Below the pieces are notes generated by a model. The model made no database searches. It saw only the letters and a program-made list of their open reading frames with translations, and was not told the origin of the DNA. The translations under genes were made by a program, and so were the position numbers. From Candidatus Opimibacter iunctus (GTDB taxonomy: Bacteria; Bacteroidota; Bacteroidia; Chitinophagales; Saprospiraceae): a stretch of 64,000 bases of DNA. The DNA lies in NCBI GenBank assembly GCA_016716665.1, contig JADJVH010000009.1, positions 170,650 through 234,649 of the forward strand, written 5' to 3'. Shown piece by piece: positions 1 through 9,275 of the stretch. The stretch's first letter is position 1. Every line of letters starts with the position of its first letter.

Positions 1-1518
1 GAGCCCACCAATCCGGATGGCGGGATGCCATTTGTCAGGGTAGATATGCTGCAGATGCGCGACAGCGATAAGGTAGTACTGGCAGCTACATATGGCCGTG
101 GATTGATGACCACAGATGTATTCTCCGCACCTGCTGCAGTAATATTGTCCCAGGCCATTGCCTATGAAGGACAGGCTGTAACAATAGACGGTTCACAATC
201 AGTCAATGCTCAAAACTATCAGTGGAGCCTTGGAGACAATTCAACCTCCAGTGATCCGGTAGTCACTCATGCGTATAGTAGTCCGGGAACGTATACGATT
301 ACACTGACCGTCAATGGCGCCATCACACAGACAAAAACGATTTCAATCCTCCCATACCTGCCGGCACCATACCAGGTTGGATCGGCAGATTATGCTGGTG
401 ATTTCGAAACACTCCCTGAGCATTTTGCTTCATATAATCCAGGAGGTACCGGTTTTGCGAGAGGCGCTTCTATAAAGCCTGGTAAGGACGGCACCAACAG
501 TGGTGCTGCTGCATGGGTCCTTGGAATCAATGAAAATCTATACAAGAATAATACCCGTGCTGAATTGTACACACCAATGTATGATATGACTTTACCTGGC
601 TTGTATGAATTCAGGTTCTTTGGAAAGTATGCCATTCAAAACCGCAACGATGGATTCCAGGTTGAGTATTCTACGGACGGTGGAGCATCCTGGACGCAAT
701 TGGGCACAAACGATGATCAGAACTGGTATAATTATAAGAACGAACAGATTACAAACGGCGCATTTCCCATTGGCAAATCTTATTTTACCAATGCCAAGCT
801 TAACTGGACCCAGTATATAAAGGACGTCAGTTTCCTCGCTGGTCAGGCTCATGTGAGTTTCAGGTTTGTCTTCCGGTCAGACAATGAAGAGCAGGCGCAG
901 GGCCTTGCCATCGATGATGTGCAGGTCACCCAATATGCCGGCGAGTTAAAAACGAATGTGACAGTCTTCAATGCGGGTTATACCGGGGACCAGGAGGTTA
1001 CGATCAACTGGACCACAGGTATTGAGTATCAATGCCGCAAGTTCTTACTTGAAAGATCCTACACCGGTTTTGGTTTTGAGGAAGTATCCAATACACCTGC
1101 AAAGGGCGTCGTCAGCACGTTTGCCAATGAATATACCAGGACTGACCAGAGCCTTCGTAATGTCATCTATTACAGGCTAAAAGTCATCAATGAAAATCCG
1201 GATATCAATTATGCCTACACATTCTACTCCGACACGATAGTCGTCAGGAGAGATGTTGAGGCTGATATCGTCAATAAAGTACTGCCCAATCCATTTAAGG
1301 ACCAGATCGGCATCAGCTTTAGCAGTGTCATCAATCAACAAATCAAGGTCAGGTTGTATGATTCATCAGGCAGGCTGGTGGTTGAAGAGTTTGCAGTGCC
1401 CAATGCGGTATCCTATACGCTCGATCGGTTAAATCTTCCGACAGGTGTCTATGTCCTGACTGTACAGGTAGGAGATGGAGACCTGAAAGCCTATAAACTG
1501 TTTACCAACGGGGGATAA
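1..1518 (+). CDS. T9SS-secreted multidomain protein, C-terminal part (5' end outside window)
   Basis: The frame is open from base 1, so the first visible ATG (25) is internal and the N-terminus lies upstream. The first residues include a TYGRGL motif, typical of the end of BNR/sortilin-like propellers. A PKD domain follows (about 35-110, with WSLGDNSTSS and a YTITLTV strand), then a jelly-roll/MAM-like domain (about 120-310, with STDGGASWTQLG and an AIDDVQV end). A second beta-sandwich follows. The last ~80 residues are a type A T9SS sorting domain (VLPNPF, LYDSSGR, LPTGVYVLTVQ). The protein is therefore probably exported by the type IX system and attached to the surface or released. Substrate unknown. 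Confidence 0.8.
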   Translation, partial: EPTNPDGGMPFVRVDMLQMRDSDKVVLAATYGRGLMTTDVFSAPAAVILSQAIAYEGQAVTIDGSQSVNAQNYQWSLGDNSTSSDPVVTHAYSSPGTYTITLTVNGAITQTKTISILPYLPAPYQVGSADYAGDFETLPEHFASYNPGGTGFARGASIKPGKDGTNSGAAAWVLGINENLYKNNTRAELYTPMYDMTLPGLYEFRFFGKYAIQNRNDGFQVEYSTDGGASWTQLGTNDDQNWYNYKNEQITNGAFPIGKSYFTNAKLNWTQYIKDVSFLAGQAHVSFRFVFRSDNEEQAQGLAIDDVQVTQYAGELKTNVTVFNAGYTGDQEVTINWTTGIEYQCRKFLLERSYTGFGFEEVSNTPAKGVVSTFANEYTRTDQSLRNVIYYRLKVINENPDINYAYTFYSDTIVVRRDVEADIVNKVLPNPFKDQIGISFSSVINQQIKVRLYDSSGRLVVEEFAVPNAVSYTLDRLNLPTGVYVLTVQVGDGDLKAYKLFTNGG

Positions 1519-1520
1519 AT

Positions 1521-1564
1521 ATCAGTGACAGGTGATCACGTATAATTGATCACCTATCACTGAT
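1521..1564. terminator. Hairpin after T9SS gene
   Basis: An 18-bp stem with one mismatch (1521-1538 with 1547-1564) and an 8-base loop lies 3 bases after the stop codon. There is no T-run after it, so it may be a factor-dependent or processing hairpin. The stem contains the word GATCACC, which recurs in other gaps of this window. Confidence 0.5.
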
Positions 1565-1621
1565 AACAAAATACCGGTCACCATTATGTAAATAATGAAA
1601 TTCAGATCGACAGCCCACTGT

Positions 1622-1696
1622 GCCCGGTTTCGCACCTACGGAGCGAGTATTGCCCTTATTACCCTTTGCTACCGACCTATAGCCCCTACGGGGCAT
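1622..1696 (-). repeat. Dispersed intergenic repeat, copy 1
   Basis: On the minus strand this begins with the palindrome GCCCCGTAGGGGC followed by TATAGGTCGGTAGCAAA. It ends in a CCGTAGG-type box and CGAAACCGG. A second copy in the opposite window orientation lies at 61432-61506. The first ~30 bases differ at one position and the centre is diverged. It contains no ORF. Confidence 0.6.
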
Positions 1697-1740
1697 TAAT
1701 AATTAGTAAACTGATCTCTGAATACACCTGACCAGGTTCC

Positions 1741-1787
1741 GATCACACAATAATGATCACTGATCGCCGATCACCGATCACCGATAC
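1741..1787. repeat. GATCAC-word repeat tract
   Basis: Degenerate tandem words GATCAC, GATCGCC and GATCACC occur at 7-10 base spacing. They fill the rest of the 317-base gap between the T9SS gene and adk, ahead of the adk promoter. Similar words occur near 14860 and 35845. Confidence 0.5.
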
Positions 1788-1809
1788 CCCTTAGCTGTCA
1801 GCAGTTTAG

Positions 1810-1817
1810 TATCTTTG
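1810..1817 (+). promoter_or_regulatory. Probable -7 box of adk-obgE
   Basis: TATCTTTG matches the Bacteroidota -7 consensus TAnnTTTG exactly. It lies 18 bases before the first ATG (1836) and 30 before the preferred start (1848). The -33 element is weak: TTAG at 1791. Confidence 0.5.
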
Positions 1818-1847
1818 TGGTTCAGTAAGTAACCCATGGACACTATC

Positions 1848-2426
1848 ATGCTCAATCTCATCCTCTTTGGACCGCCAGGAAGCGGCAAAGGCACGCAGGC
1901 TGAAAGACTGGAGGAAGCCTACAATCTCGTGCATATCTCTACAGGAGTGCTTTTCAGGTCAGAAATGGACGAAGGCACCGAACTCGGCATCAGGGCCAAT
2001 GAATATATGTCGCGCGGTGAGCTCGTCCCCGATGAGGTGACGATCGGTATGTTGAAAAACAAGATGCTCTCCCATGCCGATGCAGAAGGCTTTATTTTTG
2101 ATGGTTTTCCACGTACTGCTCCGCAGGCAGAAGCCCTGGATCAGCTCCTGGAGGATATGGGCCAGCAGATTGACGCCCTCATCATGCTCGATGTGCCGGA
2201 AGATGAAATCGTAAAGCGCATCGTACTCAGGGGTAAAGATTCAAATCGCCCTGATGACAGTGATCCGGAAATCGTGCGCAAGCGTTTCCAGGTATATCAA
2301 TCCAAGACAGCGCCGATCTACGATTACTACAATGAGAAGGGAATTGCTTTTAAAATAAATGGTATAGGTTCGATAGATGAGATCTTTCAAAACCTCTGTG
2401 ATACTATTGACAGTCTACATGTATAA
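1848..2426 (+). CDS. adk: Adenylate kinase
   Basis: Catalyses ATP + AMP to 2 ADP in the cytoplasm. The P-loop GPPGSGKGTQ is near the N-terminus, followed by the AMP-site residues (STGVLFR), DGFPRT, and a short zinc-free LID around RGKDSNRPDDSD. About 192 residues, the usual short-LID length. The frame also has an ATG at 1836, but the start at 1848 gives the family-typical MLNLILFGPPG. The stop overlaps the obgE start by one base (TAATG), so the two genes are translationally coupled. Confidence 0.93.
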   Translation: MLNLILFGPPGSGKGTQAERLEEAYNLVHISTGVLFRSEMDEGTELGIRANEYMSRGELVPDEVTIGMLKNKMLSHADAEGFIFDGFPRTAPQAEALDQLLEDMGQQIDALIMLDVPEDEIVKRIVLRGKDSNRPDDSDPEIVRKRFQVYQSKTAPIYDYYNEKGIAFKINGIGSIDEIFQNLCDTIDSLHV

Positions 2427-3433
2427 TGTCCTCAGACCAGAATTTTGTTGATTACGTAAAGATCCATTGTAAGTCCGGTGCCGGAGGTGCAGGGTCAGCC
2501 CATTTGCACCGCGATAAGGTGAGTGCCAGGGGCGGACCTGATGGAGGTGACGGTGGCCATGGAGGAGATGTGATCTGCAGGGGTAGTGGACAGATGTGGA
2601 CCCTCCTGCACCTTAAGTTTCGTAAGCACGTGATCGCTGAATCCGGACAACCAGGCTCAGGTAATCTATGTACCGGAGCAGATGGCGAAGACGTCATTCT
2701 GGAAGTGCCACTGGGTACAGTAGCCAAGGATCCGGAAACCGGTGAAATCCTATTTGAAATCACCAAAGACGGCGAAGAGTACAAGCTTATGCCGGGCGGC
2801 CGCGGCGGACAAGGCAATAATCATTTTAAATCACCGACCAATCAGACTCCACGATATGCCCAGCCGGGTGAACCTCACCAGGAAGGATGGCGCATATTGG
2901 AATTGAAAATCCTTGCGGATGTTGGACTGGTTGGATTCCCAAATGCAGGCAAGTCAACCCTGCTTGCTTCGCTCTCTGCCGCAAAGCCCAAAATCGCTGA
3001 TTATCCCTTTACAACCCTTGTGCCCAACCTTGGTTTTGTCAGATACAGGGACAACAAGTCTTTTGTCATTGCCGATATCCCCGGGATTATCGAAGATGCC
3101 CACCTCGGCAAAGGCCTTGGCTATCGCTTCCTGAGACATATCGAACGCAATGCCGTATTGCTGTTTATGATTCCTTGCGAATCTGATGACATCAGCAAAG
3201 ACTACAATATCCTGCTCCACGAATTGGAAATGTATAATCCGGAGCTACTGGACAAACCACGACTGTGTGCAGTCACCAAGTGCGACCTTATAGATGAGTC
3301 CGTGCAAGACATGCTCAGGCCAACTTTACCCGAAGGCGTAGACTGTGTCTTTATCTCCGCAGTGAGTGGATACGGACTCGATAAGTTGAAAGATAAATTG
3401 TGGTCTATATTAGCTGATCAGCAACCTGCCTGA
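2426..3433 (+). CDS. obgE: GTPase Obg
   Basis: Ribosome-associated GTPase used in late 50S assembly and stress control. The glycine-rich Obg fold covers about 1-160 (GAGGAGSAH, GGDGGHGGDV, PGGRGGQGNNHF). The G domain shows G1 GFPNAGKST, G2 DYPFTT, G3 DIPGI, G4 TKCD and G5 SAVSG. At 335 residues it is the compact Bacteroidota form, without the C-terminal OCT domain. Coupled to adk by a one-base overlap. Confidence 0.95.
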   Translation: MSSDQNFVDYVKIHCKSGAGGAGSAHLHRDKVSARGGPDGGDGGHGGDVICRGSGQMWTLLHLKFRKHVIAESGQPGSGNLCTGADGEDVILEVPLGTVAKDPETGEILFEITKDGEEYKLMPGGRGGQGNNHFKSPTNQTPRYAQPGEPHQEGWRILELKILADVGLVGFPNAGKSTLLASLSAAKPKIADYPFTTLVPNLGFVRYRDNKSFVIADIPGIIEDAHLGKGLGYRFLRHIERNAVLLFMIPCESDDISKDYNILLHELEMYNPELLDKPRLCAVTKCDLIDESVQDMLRPTLPEGVDCVFISAVSGYGLDKLKDKLWSILADQQPA

Positions 3434-3532
3434 CATATCATAGGCTGATTGATTCATTGCAGGCCAGGTCAATAGTCTTTACTTAAATCCCATCAGTGTA
3501 GTCAACTTATAATCTGCTCATCACCGTAGCTT

Positions 3533-3754
3533 ATGATGAAGGTGTTATTTAGAATAGGATTTCTTACCCTGCTGTTGCCATGCATGTTGCTCGGTGAATG
3601 CGTTGGACAATCTTTACCATCCTTACCCAAACCGGTAACGGGTGATCTGAACATTGCCCCATTGCCTGTAATGATGGGAAGCAAAGCAAGGTTCGTTTGT
3701 GATCGACGACAAAACGTTTATTTTGATGGAATCCTTTGCACCTTTTGCGTTTGA
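3533..3754 (+). CDS. GH20 hexosaminidase, N-terminal fragment (signal peptide; frameshifted)
   Basis: Encodes a signal peptide (MMKVLFRIGFLTLLLPCMLL, cleavage near CVGQ). It continues with LPKPVTGDLNIAPLPV and SKARFV, the expected start of the GH20 N-terminal domain. The reading then moves to the next frame at the T-run 3696-3698. Removing one T would read ARFVVIDDKTF straight into the downstream ORF. Residues after about 3698 in this frame are spurious. One gene is broken here by one extra base. Confidence 0.7.
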   Translation: MMKVLFRIGFLTLLLPCMLLGECVGQSLPSLPKPVTGDLNIAPLPVMMGSKARFVCDRRQNVYFDGILCTFCV

Positions 3755-5879
3755 TCCGATCAGCGTTTTCAGAGATGTATTCAGGCGCAAGAGCGGATAT
3801 GCCATCAACGAGCCAGGCAATGTAAGCCCGAAGCCAGGGACCAAGGCAATGATCGTTATCGCAAAGGCTACCACGCCTGTCAACAAGGAAGGGTATTCTC
3901 TCCAGGTCAGCCCGTCAGGGATATATATCAGTGCGGCCAATGAACAGGGCATTTTCTATGCATTCCAGACTCTCAGGCAGATCATGCGTATGGATGCATT
4001 GCCCGATGCCAAGGGAGAGGCGAGGACCTGGCAGTTACCTGCAGTGGAAATCAAAGATTACCCTCAGTTTCAATACAGAGGACTTCATCTTGATGTATGT
4101 CGTCACTTCATGCCGGTTGACTTTGTCAAGAGATATATTGACTTGCTGGCATACTACAAGATGAACAGGTTTCACTGGCACCTGACCGATGACCAGGGTT
4201 GGCGTATTGAAATCAAGGGCTATCCTAAACTTCAGGAAATCGCTGCGTGGCGCGAAGAGACCCTGGTGGGGCATTACAGCGAGACACCTGACGTGTATGA
4301 TGGGGTGCGGCATGGAGGATATTATACGCAGGAAGAAATCAAGGACGTTGTGAAGTATGCAGCGCAGCGGGGCGTGACGATTATACCTGAGATTGAGATG
4401 CCGGGCCATGCGCAGGCGGCATTGGCTGCCTATCCGGAACTCGCCTGCACTCCCGGGCCCTTTAAAGTTGCCCAGACCTGGGGCGTATTCGATGATGTCT
4501 TTTGTCCCAATGAAGAGACCTTTACTTTTTTACAGCATGTACTCGATGAAGTGATGACATTGTTTCCTTCACCATACATCCACATCGGTGGAGATGAGTG
4601 TCCCAAGACACGTTGGAAAGAGAGTGCGTTTTGCCAGGACCTGATGAAAAGGGAAGGGCTAAAAGATGAGCACGAACTCCAAAGTTATTTTATCAGGCGA
4701 ATTGAGCAATATGTCAACAGCAAGGGAAGGAATATCATTGGCTGGGATGAAATACTCGAAGGAGGACTGGCCCCGAATGCAACAGTGATGTCCTGGCGTG
4801 GAATGTCTGGCGGTATTGAAGCCGCGCAATCCGGGCATGATGTGGTCATGACACCTGGCACCCATTGTTACTTTGACCATTACCAGGCGGATCCTGCATT
4901 CGAACCATTGGCTATCGGAGGATTGACAACACTTGAAAAAGTATATTCCTTCAATCCCATACCATCGAAACTCACTGCTGAACAAGCCAGGCATATCCTC
5001 GGAGCCCAGGGAAACCTCTGGACTGAATATATTGACTCTCCTGGCAAGGCAGAGTATATGGCTTATCCTCGCGCCATAGCCCTGGCTGAAGTGCTTTGGA
5101 CTCCGGCGGACAGAAAGGATTGGAATGGGTTTGTGCAAAGGCTCAATGGGCATCTTGAACGCCTGGATGGCTGGAAAGTCAATTATGCAAAACGCCTTAA
5201 AGTGCCTGCTGCCATAATTCAATCCGGGCCAAAAGGCCTCGAACTGACCTGGAAAACGGACCTTCCAGGGCAAAGTATCTATTATTCGAGGGATACAACC
5301 GGGCACAGCTGGGATACGGCCACGTCAGGTGAATCAACCCTGTTTTCTAATCCCGGCCATATCTATTACAAGACCGATAACTCAGGAATCAAGGAGATAA
5401 ACTACAAACCAACTAAAACCAGAAATGCCACCATATCCTCCTCCATTCCACCATCCGGAAGTTATCCCGGCAGGCAAGGGGTAATGACGCTGGGAGACGG
5501 GTTGACCGGCAAGGCTGAATTTAATGGCGAAGACTGGTGTGCCTGGAATGGGGCACCTTTTACGATCGGGATAAGCTTTGATAGCCCCACAGCAATCGAT
5601 TCCATCACTCTTGGCTTGCTATCCAGCACTGGATCCTGGATACATCTTCCGCAATCGATTGAAATTGAAGGGTCTAAGGACCTGAAAACGTACGAAAGAA
5701 TTTCTGGCTGGGTGCCCAGTAATCTACCTGCAGGCAGGAATCAGATCACCATCAATACGCCGAAAACCAATGTTAAGTCACTGAGAATCACTATTTATCC
5801 ATTAAAATCAATTCCTGAAGGAAAACCGGGAGCAGGTCATGTCGGCTGGACGTTTATAGATGAGATAGGCGTATATTAG
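3699..5879 (+). CDS. Beta-N-acetylhexosaminidase, family GH20 (main part)
   Basis: Removes terminal N-acetylglucosamine or N-acetylgalactosamine from chitin oligomers or glycoconjugates, in the periplasm or at the surface. The apparent GTG start is an artefact of the frameshift, since the signal peptide lies in 3533-3698. The GH20 N-terminal domain covers about 1-120. The catalytic barrel covers about 125-470, with HWHLTDDQGWRIEI and the Asp-Glu pair in HIGGDECPKTRW near residue 298. The C-terminus is a chitobiase/F5-8C-like sandwich ending GHVGWTFIDEIGVY. All catalytic motifs are intact, which argues against long-standing gene loss. Confidence 0.88.
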   Translation: MIDDKTFILMESFAPFAFDPISVFRDVFRRKSGYAINEPGNVSPKPGTKAMIVIAKATTPVNKEGYSLQVSPSGIYISAANEQGIFYAFQTLRQIMRMDALPDAKGEARTWQLPAVEIKDYPQFQYRGLHLDVCRHFMPVDFVKRYIDLLAYYKMNRFHWHLTDDQGWRIEIKGYPKLQEIAAWREETLVGHYSETPDVYDGVRHGGYYTQEEIKDVVKYAAQRGVTIIPEIEMPGHAQAALAAYPELACTPGPFKVAQTWGVFDDVFCPNEETFTFLQHVLDEVMTLFPSPYIHIGGDECPKTRWKESAFCQDLMKREGLKDEHELQSYFIRRIEQYVNSKGRNIIGWDEILEGGLAPNATVMSWRGMSGGIEAAQSGHDVVMTPGTHCYFDHYQADPAFEPLAIGGLTTLEKVYSFNPIPSKLTAEQARHILGAQGNLWTEYIDSPGKAEYMAYPRAIALAEVLWTPADRKDWNGFVQRLNGHLERLDGWKVNYAKRLKVPAAIIQSGPKGLELTWKTDLPGQSIYYSRDTTGHSWDTATSGESTLFSNPGHIYYKTDNSGIKEINYKPTKTRNATISSSIPPSGSYPGRQGVMTLGDGLTGKAEFNGEDWCAWNGAPFTIGISFDSPTAIDSITLGLLSSTGSWIHLPQSIEIEGSKDLKTYERISGWVPSNLPAGRNQITINTPKTNVKSLRITIYPLKSIPEGKPGAGHVGWTFIDEIGVY

Positions 5880-5992
5880 TAGGGAATTTGCCGCGGGTTT
5901 CTGGCCCGGAGGTGATGAATGAAAAAATAAATGTTTTTAACCCAACCCAACAGACCTGAATATGGGTCTATAGGGGAAATAAAACAACCCAT

Positions 5993-7276
5993 ATGAAATC
6001 CTTTTTCCAGTATTCATTTTTTGCCCTGTTGTTTGCCTCCGCATTCCTGACAGGCTGCGAGCAGGACAAATGCACCCGTACAGAAGAATTCATCGCATTT
6101 GAGCCGGTCTTCAAGCGTATCGATGAAATGCGCATGCCTTCAACATATGTTGCGCCAAAATCACTGACCGCTCCCGGAAAGATTTTTTACTACAAAGGAT
6201 ACCTGCTCATCAACGAGATGAACCAGGGGATACATGTGATCGACAACAGGCAACCTGAAAGCCCGCAAAACCTTGGGTTTATTGAAATCCCGGGCAATCT
6301 GGATATGGCAGTTCACAATGATGTGTTGTATGCTGACAGCTATCTCGACCTGGTCGCCATCAATATCACTAATCCAACTGCACCGGTAGAAGTAGAACGC
6401 GTCAATGACGTGTTCCAGAACTTCTATTCCTTCAATGATCAATTGGGTTACCTCGTAGAATACAAGCAGACAGATGTCAAGCGCACGATAGATTGCAGTG
6501 ATGCCAACTGGGGGAGTCCAACATGGATTGATGGTGGCGGAATCCTCATGTCATCGGATGCAACTTTTGGCGGTGTCAGAGAATTTTCTGGCTCAAACAT
6601 CAGCAGCAGTGTGGTGACCGGCGGATCAATGGCTCGTTTTACCGCATCGGATAATTACCTCTACACCATCGATGGCGCAGAGGTCAAAGTATTTGATATC
6701 AAGCAAACGCTTCCGGTACTGAAAAGTGAAGTGGCCATGCAGTGGGGAATCGAAACCCTTTTCCCGATGGCAGGCAGTTTGTTTGTAGGATCTAACTCCG
6801 GCGTACTGATCTATGACATCTCCAATCCTGAACAACCTGAATACAGATCAACATTTGCACATGCTACTGCTTGTGATCCTGTGGTGGTTTCCGGTAACAC
6901 AGCATATGTTACTCTTAGAGATGGAAATAACTGCCAGGGATTTGTCAACCAGCTTGATGTGATCGACGTCTCTAATCTTGACAATCCAAACCTGATCCGC
7001 TCCTATCCAATGAGCAATCCTCACGGCCTTTCCGTAGTGGATCAGACCTTATATCTCTGCGAAGGCACATTTGGTCTCAAGACATTTGATGTTGCCGATC
7101 CTAAGGAAGTAAGTAATAACCTCCTGGATCACCTCAGTGGATTCGAAGCCTTTGATGTCATTGTATTACCTCCGGGTGATCATGTGATGGTCGTAGGTAA
7201 AAACGGATTGTATCAGTTTGACGCAACAGACAGAAGTGACCTCAAACAACTGAGTGTCATTTCTATAGGACTATAA
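5993..7276 (+). CDS. LVIVD-repeat lipoprotein
   Basis: The lipobox FLTGC puts lipidation at Cys22. The rest is a string of beta-propeller-like repeats of about 40-50 residues with the LVIVD signature: GIHVIDNRQPESPQNLGF, LVAINITNPTAPVEV, LIYDISNPEQPEYRS, LDVIDVSNLDNPNLI and LKTFDVADPKEV. This family is common in Bacteroidota envelopes and has no known biochemical role. It is transcribed alone, with a strong hairpin after it. Confidence 0.8.
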   Translation: MKSFFQYSFFALLFASAFLTGCEQDKCTRTEEFIAFEPVFKRIDEMRMPSTYVAPKSLTAPGKIFYYKGYLLINEMNQGIHVIDNRQPESPQNLGFIEIPGNLDMAVHNDVLYADSYLDLVAINITNPTAPVEVERVNDVFQNFYSFNDQLGYLVEYKQTDVKRTIDCSDANWGSPTWIDGGGILMSSDATFGGVREFSGSNISSSVVTGGSMARFTASDNYLYTIDGAEVKVFDIKQTLPVLKSEVAMQWGIETLFPMAGSLFVGSNSGVLIYDISNPEQPEYRSTFAHATACDPVVVSGNTAYVTLRDGNNCQGFVNQLDVIDVSNLDNPNLIRSYPMSNPHGLSVVDQTLYLCEGTFGLKTFDVADPKEVSNNLLDHLSGFEAFDVIVLPPGDHVMVVGKNGLYQFDATDRSDLKQLSVISIGL

Positions 7277-7295
7277 TGGTTGAGTAATTTTTTTA

Positions 7296-7324
7296 GTTAA
7301 CTGGCAGTTTTGCTGCCAGTTAAC
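7296..7324 (+). terminator. Rho-independent-type terminator
   Basis: A perfect 12-bp stem (7296-7307 with 7313-7324), loop TTTTG, followed by CTTTT and preceded by a T-run. It ends the LVIVD gene. Confidence 0.75.
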
Positions 7325-7458
7325 CTTTTGGCAAAGCCAGCATATACATAAGCCTGAGCGATGCTGTACATACTTAGTCCCGGTAATACTATGATGACAT
7401 AGTCGGGCTTTGGGTGTAAGAAAGGAGGTGCTCCCATCATCGAATAAACCATAAGCAA

Positions 7459-8244
7459 ATGGCTTTCTCTTATAAAAGTGCCGTTCTTGTTTTTATACTG
7501 TGCGCAGTGGGTATACTCAATGCCCAGGATTCAGTAGCTGTAAAGCCTATTGTCGACATCGTATGGTTGAAGGATGGAAGTAAGCTGAGTGGTACGATAC
7601 TCAAGTGGGATCTCGCGCGCGGGATGGAGTTTAAACTGATCACTGGTGCCTCGATGATGATCCCAAGGGAAGAAATACTGAAAGTCAGCCAGGACTTACC
7701 ATTTTCATCTTCACCTGTACAGGGGATTCCGGATTTCTATCATCAACGAGAACCAAAGGTTTATTCGTTCAGGGAAGAAGGGATATACCAGACCTTTTCC
7801 GGATTTCTCAATTTTTCGTCCAACGGTGGAGCAGGGGTGCACTATTCAATCGGGCATCGGTTCAGCAGGTTACTTGGTGTAGGTATAGGTTCAGGATTTG
7901 AGTCAAATGATTTTTTCTACACACGTAATATCGTTCCATTGTATGCTGAAGCGCGCGGTTTTTTTCTCCCGCAACGAATCACACCATACTATGCCCTGAA
8001 GATCGGCTATGGGTTTGCCTTGACTGATCCACTCAATGGCACCATTGATGCTAAAGGCGGAATTCATTTTTGCCCAGAGTTGGGGGTGAGATTTGGAGGA
8101 CGTAGTGTTAGTTATTATATGGGCCTTGAATACAAAATCCAGAATGCCACCTTTACCAACACCGATTGGTGGGGATCACAAGGTGAGTTTACTGACGTCA
8201 TCAGTTACCGGAGGACCGAATTGAGATTGGGCCTCGTGTTTTAA
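7459..8244 (+). CDS. Outer-membrane beta-barrel protein with small N-terminal domain
   Basis: Signal peptide ending ILNAQ. A small beta domain follows (about 28-75, with LKDGSKLSGTI and MIPREEIL, resembling short SH3/LSm-like modules). A barrel of about eight strands then runs to the terminal aromatic LRLGLVF. First gene of a tight five-gene run to 11175 (13-, 22- and 18-base gaps, then an overlap) that includes an ECF sigma factor. It may be a sensor or a target of that sigma factor; this is inferred from context only. Confidence 0.65.
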   Translation: MAFSYKSAVLVFILCAVGILNAQDSVAVKPIVDIVWLKDGSKLSGTILKWDLARGMEFKLITGASMMIPREEILKVSQDLPFSSSPVQGIPDFYHQREPKVYSFREEGIYQTFSGFLNFSSNGGAGVHYSIGHRFSRLLGVGIGSGFESNDFFYTRNIVPLYAEARGFFLPQRITPYYALKIGYGFALTDPLNGTIDAKGGIHFCPELGVRFGGRSVSYYMGLEYKIQNATFTNTDWWGSQGEFTDVISYRRTELRLGLVF

Positions 8245-8257
8245 TAAGCGATCAAAC

Positions 8258-8755
8258 ATGAAAAGTATAACCTATTTCATCGTATTGAGTTTTATACTCA
8301 CCTCAGGATTGTCTTGTGAGGAAGATTGTAATTGCGCCGGAACAGGACAATTTGAATACATGATTTTTGGGAGTTTCTATGGCGAATGCGGGGGCGAAGG
8401 ATGTATTGAGATTTTCAAGTTGGAGGATGGAGCCTTGTATGAAGATACTACAGACGTGTATCCAAACGGCCTTGAAACTTATGCAGGACAATATGTCCGG
8501 CTATCGGATGCTAAATACCAACAAGTCAAGGACCTCCTCCAGGAATTTCCGGAAGAATTATATGCTGAATCCAAAAGGGTGATCGGGATGCCTGATGCAG
8601 GAGACTGGGGGGGTATTTATGTGGAGATCAAATTGAAGGATGATCCTTCTTTGACTGGCTTTTGGTTGCTTGACCAGATGGAAAGTAATATGCCTCAGGT
8701 CTACAATGAGTTTGTCGATAAGATCAATGCAAAGATTGCGCTGATCAACCAATAA
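8258..8755 (+). CDS. Lipoprotein, tandem paralogue A
   Basis: The lipobox GLSC puts lipidation at Cys20. The ~145-residue domain was not recognised. It shares a clear pattern with the next gene: FG-F-G-C-GE-C near the N-terminus, L-K--LV/VKDL in the middle, and MPQVYNEF--KI--KI--INQ at the end. The two cysteines in GECGGEGC may form a disulfide. Part of the operon with the sigma factor at 9276. Confidence 0.6.
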   Translation: MKSITYFIVLSFILTSGLSCEEDCNCAGTGQFEYMIFGSFYGECGGEGCIEIFKLEDGALYEDTTDVYPNGLETYAGQYVRLSDAKYQQVKDLLQEFPEELYAESKRVIGMPDAGDWGGIYVEIKLKDDPSLTGFWLLDQMESNMPQVYNEFVDKINAKIALINQ

Positions 8756-8777
8756 TTTTGGAATCATAAACATACAC

Positions 8778-9257
8778 ATGAAGCAGTATCGTACTATATT
8801 GGTTGTTTTGATAGTCGTCATTTTGGCTTCATGCCAGGATACGCAGCTTGTCGATACTCAGGCTGACTTCATTGTCTTTGGTCATTTTGATGGCTATTGT
8901 GCAGGTGAAGCATGTGTTGATTTCTATAAGGTGACTGCTGACGATCTGTTGGAATCCAACATTGATGATTACACTGAAAATGGCTTTTATCCTTTTAATG
9001 ATTTCTATGCACTGTCAGCCGATAAATTCAACCTCGTGAAGGACCTGGGAGATTACATGCCACGGCAATTGTGGCTGGAGTTTGATACACATATAGGCCA
9101 GGCAGATGTGAGTGATGTAGGTTCACTCTATTTTGAAATAAAGAAGGGTGCTGAACACCGTTACTGGGTATTCGAGAATGGGGATTTTGATATGCCACAG
9201 GTGTATAGTGAGTTTATGAATAAGATATGGGAGAAGATATCCATCATTAACCAATAG
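8778..9257 (+). CDS. Lipoprotein, tandem paralogue B
   Basis: The lipobox ILASC puts lipidation at Cys19. Same unrecognised domain as 8258-8755: FGHFDGYCAGEACVDFYK near the start and MPQVYSEFMNKIWEKI to INQ at the end. A diverged tandem duplicate, 22 bases downstream of its paralogue and 18 upstream of the sigma-factor gene. Confidence 0.6.
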   Translation: MKQYRTILVVLIVVILASCQDTQLVDTQADFIVFGHFDGYCAGEACVDFYKVTADDLLESNIDDYTENGFYPFNDFYALSADKFNLVKDLGDYMPRQLWLEFDTHIGQADVSDVGSLYFEIKKGAEHRYWVFENGDFDMPQVYSEFMNKIWEKISIINQ

Positions 9258-9275
9258 AATACTGATCTGCAGATT

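Noticed and set aside
4659..5306. 215-residue minus-strand frame within GH20
   Set aside because: It overlaps the GH20 catalytic domain, whose motifs are intact on the plus strand.
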